DNA of 64,000 nt from positions 9,340,001 through 9,404,000 of the forward strand of contig NC_087178.1 in assembly GCF_035594125.1 (NCBI RefSeq). The letters run 5' to 3'. Below, piece by piece: positions 58,201 through 64,000 of the stretch. The DNA comes from Scylla paramamosain (taxonomy: Eukaryota > Arthropoda > Malacostraca > Decapoda > Portunidae). Position numbers and translations under genes: made by a program. Below the pieces are notes generated by a model, which did no database searches, was not told where the DNA came from, and was given only the letters and a program-made list of their open reading frames with translations. How positions within the stretch are numbered: position 1 is the first letter of the stretch; the number at the start of each line of letters is the position of its first letter.

Positions 58201-61200
58201 AACTCAAAATATACGTTTATGGATATATTTTTTTTTCCCTATAGGGAGCTTTCCATCCAATTTTGCGTTATGGCTCCTTACAATGAGAAATAAAAAAAAA
58301 CACGTTTTTGGTAACGTTCTTTTTCTAAATATAGAGTTTTATTAATTGCGTTTTAACTTTTTGATCCCTAAGAAGCTCAAAAACATACATAATACACGTT
58401 TTTAGTAATTTCTTTTCATGTCCCCATATAGGATTCTTTGGATGCATTTTGGCCTTTTTATATGTAACAATTTCAAAAACACTCAAATTACATTTTTATT
58501 TATTTATTTTTTTTTTTTTAATATTGTAATGTTTCTCCATATAGCTTCCTATTGATGCGTTTTAGCGTTTTGGTACCTAAGAATCTCAAAAACACACATA
58601 ATACATTTTTCTCTTAGTATCTTTTCGTTTCCGAGTACTTTCCATGCATTATAATATTTTTCTTCGTAAAAAAAAAAAAAAACTGAAAAACTCTGAAAAT
58701 TCACGTTTTTGATGAAGTTATACTGTTTCTCTATTAAGGATGTTTTCACTGCGTTTTAGCGTTTTGGTACGCAAGTTGCTTAAAAATAATGAAAAAAGTG
58801 TTTTCGGTAATGAAAAAAGACGTTTTTGGTAATGTTGTTTGGTTTTCCCATATAGGTTATTTCCAGTGTTTTTTTAGCATTTTAGTGTCTAACACTTTCA
58901 TAAGCACTCAACAGACACGTTTAATAAAATGTCCTTTCCTTTCCCTATATACGGTGCTATTTGTGCATTTTGGCTTTTTCGTACTTAACAATTCACTCAA
59001 AATACATATTTTTGGTGTTGTTCTGTTTCTCCATATAGAGCTGTTCATGCGTTTTAGTGTTTTGGTACTTAAGAAACTCAAAAAAACACGTTTATCGCAA
59101 TGCCTTTTCGTTTCCCGATATAGGTTACTTTTCATGCATTTTGGCGTTTTTTTGTACGTAACAAGCTCAAAAACACTCAAAATACTTATTTTTGGTAATA
59201 TTACCCTGTTTCTCCATAAAGGGTGTTTCTCATGCGTTCTAGTGATTTAGTACGTAAGTAGTTAAAAAAAAAAACTCAAAAGACACTTTTTTGGTACTGT
59301 TGTTTTGTTCTATTTTGTTCTATTGCTTTCCATGTTTTTTTTTTTTTTAGGGTTCTATTGTCTAACATGCACAAATACATTTAAAAGATACGTTTCTTGA
59401 GATGTCAGTTGTTTTGTTCCTATTTAGGGGAGTGCGTGGATTTTGGCGTTTTGATACCTAACGATGTAAAAAAAACAAAAATTTGAAAATACATGTAGTT
59501 GGCAATGTTGTTCTGTTTCTCCATATACAATGTTGTACTCAAAGAGAAATAAATACATTTTCATAACAGACCAAAGGAAAATACGTATATCAGAACAATA
59601 TGGGAAAAAAGGAAAAAAAATCTTATTGTACATGTCTCGCAGCGGGTGAAATGCATGCGTCTTAGCGTTTTGGTACATAAGAAGCTCAAAAGCACCCATA
59701 ACAAACGTTTCACGTAATGTTCTTTCGTTACCCCCATATAGGGAACTGCATCTTCTACGTAAGAATCTGAAAAACACTCAAACTACACGTTTTTTGGCAG
59801 TTATGATGTTTTCCCATAATGTGTGCTTTGCATGCATTTTAGCCTTTCGGTACGTAAGTAGCTCAAAAAACACCAAAAAGAGAAGCTTTTGGTAATTACT
59901 TTTTTTTCCCCCATATGACGTTCTTTCCATGTTTTTTTTTAGTGTTTTAGTACCTAGCACGCTCATAAATACTAAAAAGACACGCTTATGGAAATCTCAT
60001 TTCCTTTCACCATATAGAGTGTTTTACATTCAGTTTGGCGTTTTAGTAACTACCAAAGTGAAATGCACTCAAAATACACATTCTTTGTAAAGTTGTACTG
60101 TTTCTCCATATTGTGCTATTTATGCTATTTAGGGTTTTGGTACTCAAAAAGCTCAAAATCATTGCTACCACACGTTTTTGGTAACGTTATTTTACGTTTC
60201 CCCATACAGCGTACTTTGCATGTATTTTGGCGTTTATGTACTTAACAAGCTCAAAAAAAAAAAAAACACGAAACACTTGTTTTTGATAATGTTATTGTTT
60301 CTACACAAAAGGTGTTATGTATGCGTTTTAGCGTTTTGGTACGTAAGTAGCTTAAAAACACTCACAAGACGCTAAAAATTTAGAATACACGTGAAATACA
60401 CGCTTTGGTAATGCTTTTCTGCTTCTCCATATACAGTGCATTTTAATGTTTTCGTACCTAATAAGCGTAAAAAACACTCATAATACACGTTTTTCGTAAT
60501 GTTTTTTTTTTTTGTTTTGTTTTTGTTTCTACATTTAAAGTAGTTTGAAGCGTTTTGGCCTTTTGTAACATGCTCAAAACACTACTTTTTTGGTATTTAT
60601 TTTATTTTTCCATAAAAAGATACATGCGTTTTAGCGTTTTCTTACGTAAGTGGCTGAAAACACTGGAAAGAATCGTTTTTTGGTAATGTTCTTTTTCTTT
60701 TCCCATAGAAAGTTCTTTCCATGCTTTTTAGAGTTTCGAATCGTAGCACGCTCGCAAACACTCGAAAGACACGTTTCTCCATATGCTTTTTATGCATTTT
60801 AGCGTTTTTGGTACCTAAGAATATCAAATACATTCAAAATATATTCTTTGTAGTGTTGTTGTTTCTCCATATAGAGTGCTATTCATTCGTTTTAGCGTTT
60901 TGGTACCTGAAAAAGCTCAAAAACTTTAACACAACTTTCTAGTAATATCTTCTCTTTTCCCTATATAGAGTACTTTCCACGCATTTTTAGTATTTTTCTA
61001 CGTAACAATATAAAAAAAAACACTCCAAATACCCTTTTTTTTTTTTAATATACTCTTTTTCCATGAAGGGCGTTTCACATACGTTTTAGCGTTTTGGTTG
61101 GTAGCTCAAAACACTAAAAAGAGACGTTTTTGTTAAAGTTTTGTTTTTACTTATAAAGTGTTTTCCATGCTTTTTAGTATTTTGATTTCTAGCGCAGACA

Positions 61201-64000
61201 TAAACACTGAAAAGAAATGTTTCTGGAAATCTCGTTTTCTTATCCAGTATAAGCTGTTTTGTATGCTTTTTGGCGTTTTGGTACCTTACAAAGTGAAAAC
61301 ACTCAAAATACTTGTTTTGGGGTTATGTTGTTCTGTTTCTCTAGAAAAGATGTTTTGCATGCGTTTTAACGTTTTGGTGCATAAATGGTTTAAAACATTC
61401 TAAAGAAACGTTTTTGCTAATGTTTTATTTTTCCATACAGGGTGATATCTATGCTTTTTACTGTTTATCGTGCCTAACACGCTGAAAAAAAAAAAAATCA
61501 AAAGATACGTTTGTGTTAAAGCCTTTTCGTTTTCCCATATAAGTGGATTTGCATGCATTTTGGCGTTTGGTACCTAACAATGGGAAAACACTCAAAATAC
61601 ACGTCTTTGCTATTGAAGTTTTGATTCTCCACACAGAGTGCTATTCGCGCCTTTTAATGTTTTGGTACCTGAGAAGCTTAATAAATCTCATGAAACACGT
61701 TTCTCTTACTATTATTTTATTTCCCCATATAGAGTACTTTCCATGCATTTGAAAATTTTTGTACGTAACAAGCTCAAAAACTCTGAAAAATACATGTTTT
61801 AGCTAAAGTTATACTGTTTCTCCATACAGGGTGTTTTGCCTCCGTTTTAGCGTTTTGGTACATAAGTAGCTTTCTTGCGTTCTGATGCCTAATATATCCA
61901 TAATCACTCAACAAAGGCGTTTCTTAAAATGCTGTTTGATTTCCCTATATAAAGTGCTTTACATGCATTTTGACTTTTTCGTACCAAACAATGTGAAGTG
62001 CACTCAAAATACACGTTTTTTGGTAGAGTTATTCTGTTTTTTTTTTTTTTTTTCAATATAGAGAGCTCTTCACGCGTTTTAGCGTTTTGATATTTGAGAA
62101 ACTCAAAAATAATCTTAATATATAATATATAATATAATAATATTATATAATAATATAATACACGTTTCTCGTAATGTCTTTTTGTCTCCCCATACAGGTT
62201 GCTCTGTATGCATTTTGGCGTTTATGTACGTAACAAGCTCAAAAACACTGAGAATACGTGTTTTTGGTAATGTTACTCTTCGTCTTCATAAAGGGTGTTT
62301 TGCGTGCTTTTTAGCACGTATGTAGCTAAAAAAAAAAAAAAATTGAAACACTCGTTTTGTTTTCACATATAGGGCTCTTTCCAACCTTTTTAGAGATTTG
62401 TTGTATAACATGCACAAAGATACTCAAAAGATACGTATTCTTAATGTCGTTTCTCTTTCCTATATATAGCACATTGCATGCATAATGATGTTTTGGTACT
62501 TGACAGTGTAAAAAAAAAACTTAAAATACATGTTTTTTTGGTAATATTGTTGTTTTTCCATATGGAGTGCTATTCAACACTTTTTTTTTGCACAGAAGCA
62601 CAGAAAACACTCCTAAATCATGTATTTCGTAATATCCTTTCGTTTTCCCATTTTTCTCTTCTTTCATTTTCATTATTTTCCATATAGATTGTTTCATTCA
62701 TGCGTTTCAGCGTTTTGGTGACTAAGAAGATCAAAAATACTAAAAATACACGTCTCTCGTAATGTTCTTTAGTTTCCCGATGTAGTTTACTTTCCATGCA
62801 TTTTATCGTTTATGTACGTAACAAGCAGAAACACACTCATAATACTTGTTTTTTGATAATGTTACCCTGTGTCTCAGTAAAGGTGGTTTTACATGCGTTG
62901 TAGGGTTTTGTTAGTTAAGTAGGCGAAAAACACTCACAAAGGAACGTTTTTACTAGTAATGTTATTTTGTTTTCCAGTATCGGGTGCTTTCAATAATTTT
63001 TGTCAAACATGTACAAAAACGCTCATAATATACCTTTCCTTTAATGTAGTTTTATTTCACCTTGGAGGTTGCTTTGCATGCATTTTGGTGTTTTGTTGTC
63101 AAAACGATGTGAAAAAAAAATCACAAAATACACATTTTTTGCATTGTTATTCTGTTTCTTCATATACAGTGATATTCTTGCGTTGCAGCGTTTTGGTACC
63201 TAAGAAGCTCAAAGCCACTCAAAATACACGTCTCTCGTAATGTTCTTTAGTTTCCCGTTGTAGTGTACTTTCAATATACGAGTATATATTCAAAAACATT
63301 GAAAATACACTTTTTTTTAAAGTTTTTGTGTTTCTCTATATTGTTTTTACATGCCGTTTAGTGTTTTGATATATAAGTAGCTAAAAAAAAGAAAAACACT
63401 CAAAAGACACGTTTTTGGTAATTTTTTTTTTTCTCTCATATAAGGTGTTTTCCATGCGTTTTAGTGTTTTCATGCCTAAAACGCATCAAAATACACTCAA
63501 AAGACATGTTCCTGGAAATGGAGTTTCAAATCACAATAGAGGGTGCTTAACATGCCTTTTGGCTTTCTGCAATCTAAAAATGTGAAAAACACTCATAATG
63601 CACATTTCTGATAATGTTGTTTTCCTATTCATGCGTGTTAGCGTTTTAATACGTAAGACGATCAAAAGCACTTATAGTACCCAGTTCTAGTAATGTTCTT
63701 TCGGTGCCCCATATAAGGTACTTTCCTTGTATTTTGTCCTTTATAAACACAAAAAATACTTAAAATATTTGTTTTTCATGATATTATTCTTTTTCCATAA
63801 AAAGAGTTTTCCGTGCGTTTTATCGTTTTGGAACGTTAGAAGCTGAAACACTCAATATAGACGTTTTTTTTTTTGTAATGTTGTTTGGTATTCCCATGGT
63901 ATTTCCATGCATTTTTTGCGTTTTGATATATAACATGCTTATAAACACTCCAAAGATACGTATCTGGAAACGGCATTTCCTCATATACAGTGCTTTGCAT
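55276..64000 (-). repeat. Divergent satellite monomers, right flank, - orientation, continues past window edge
   Basis: Roughly 90 head-to-tail monomers with the reverse-complement landmarks tgctttgcatgcattttggc, gttttggtacctaa and aaacactcaaaatacacg. Pentamer order is visible in reverse, for example T2, T1, T5, T4, T3 across 57,050-57,470. T1 monomers often fall about 450-490 bp apart (58,555 to 59,045; 62,695 to 63,178 to 63,632). Divergence is high, as in the left flank. The array is cut by the window edge in mid-monomer at tgctttgcat. No gene or other element is recognised. Small AT-rich expansions occur, such as 62,113-62,160. Confidence 0.9.
62113..62160. repeat. AT-only quasi-palindromic expansion in a satellite monomer
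   Basis: A ~48 bp run of taa/tat units (for example taatatataatataataata) lies between the T1 landmarks ctcaaaaataatctt and cacgtttctcgtaatg. Confidence 0.85.

Overview
The window looks like eukaryotic, AT-rich, repeat-dominated chromatin from an arthropod, most likely a decapod crustacean. The basis is (i) degenerate LINE copies whose protein resembles the jockey-like retroelements I associate with crab and shrimp genomes, (ii) a CR1-like LINE with a short tandem 3' tail, (iii) very long dinucleotide arrays, and (iv) no dense prokaryotic-style genes, operons, tRNAs or rRNAs. The species assignment is inference. I see no intact cellular protein-coding gene.

Region 1 (1 to about 7,250) is a mosaic of simple repeats, two small ~110-120 bp tandem repeats, two 5'-truncated LINE 3' ends lying tail-to-tail, and a decayed PIF/Harbinger-like DNA transposon with a MITE-like companion. 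Region 2 (about 7,250 to 64,000, running off the right edge) is one enormous satellite array built from a ~95 bp monomer. Each monomer typically carries agtgtttttgag, then ggtaccaaaacgctaaaa, then tgcatgcaaagca, then an AT-rich spacer ending in acattaccagaaacgtg.

The array has at least three levels of organisation. The flanks (7.25-19.46 kb and 51.5-64 kb) hold divergent monomers of five recognisable types (called T1 to T5 here) in fixed order, giving a ~470 bp pentamer. The core (19.46-51.5 kb) is a much more homogeneous higher-order repeat (HOR) of about 1.11 kb containing about 12 monomers, which reads as two diverged pentamers plus extra or truncated monomers. The left flank is on the + strand to 14.38 kb and then on the - strand. 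The core switches orientation repeatedly and contains an inverted duplication (arms 19.46-27.40 and 28.33-33.24 kb). An uninterrupted + block follows (39.75-51.5 kb), and the right flank is all on the - strand.

The satellite is interrupted by two related + LINE fragments (14.48 and 15.23 kb), a nearly full-length but frameshifted - LINE (51.7-55.0 kb), a CR1-like LINE (35.9-39.75 kb) that is itself split by 2.17 kb of opposite-strand satellite, two (TA)n arrays and a (GA)n array. The nesting order (satellite, then CR1, then satellite inside CR1) suggests that satellite segments have moved as blocks. Nested HORs, a homogeneous core with divergent flanks, and inversions resemble the organisation of primate alpha-satellite arrays. 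A centromeric or heterochromatic role is therefore a testable inference, not something the sequence proves.
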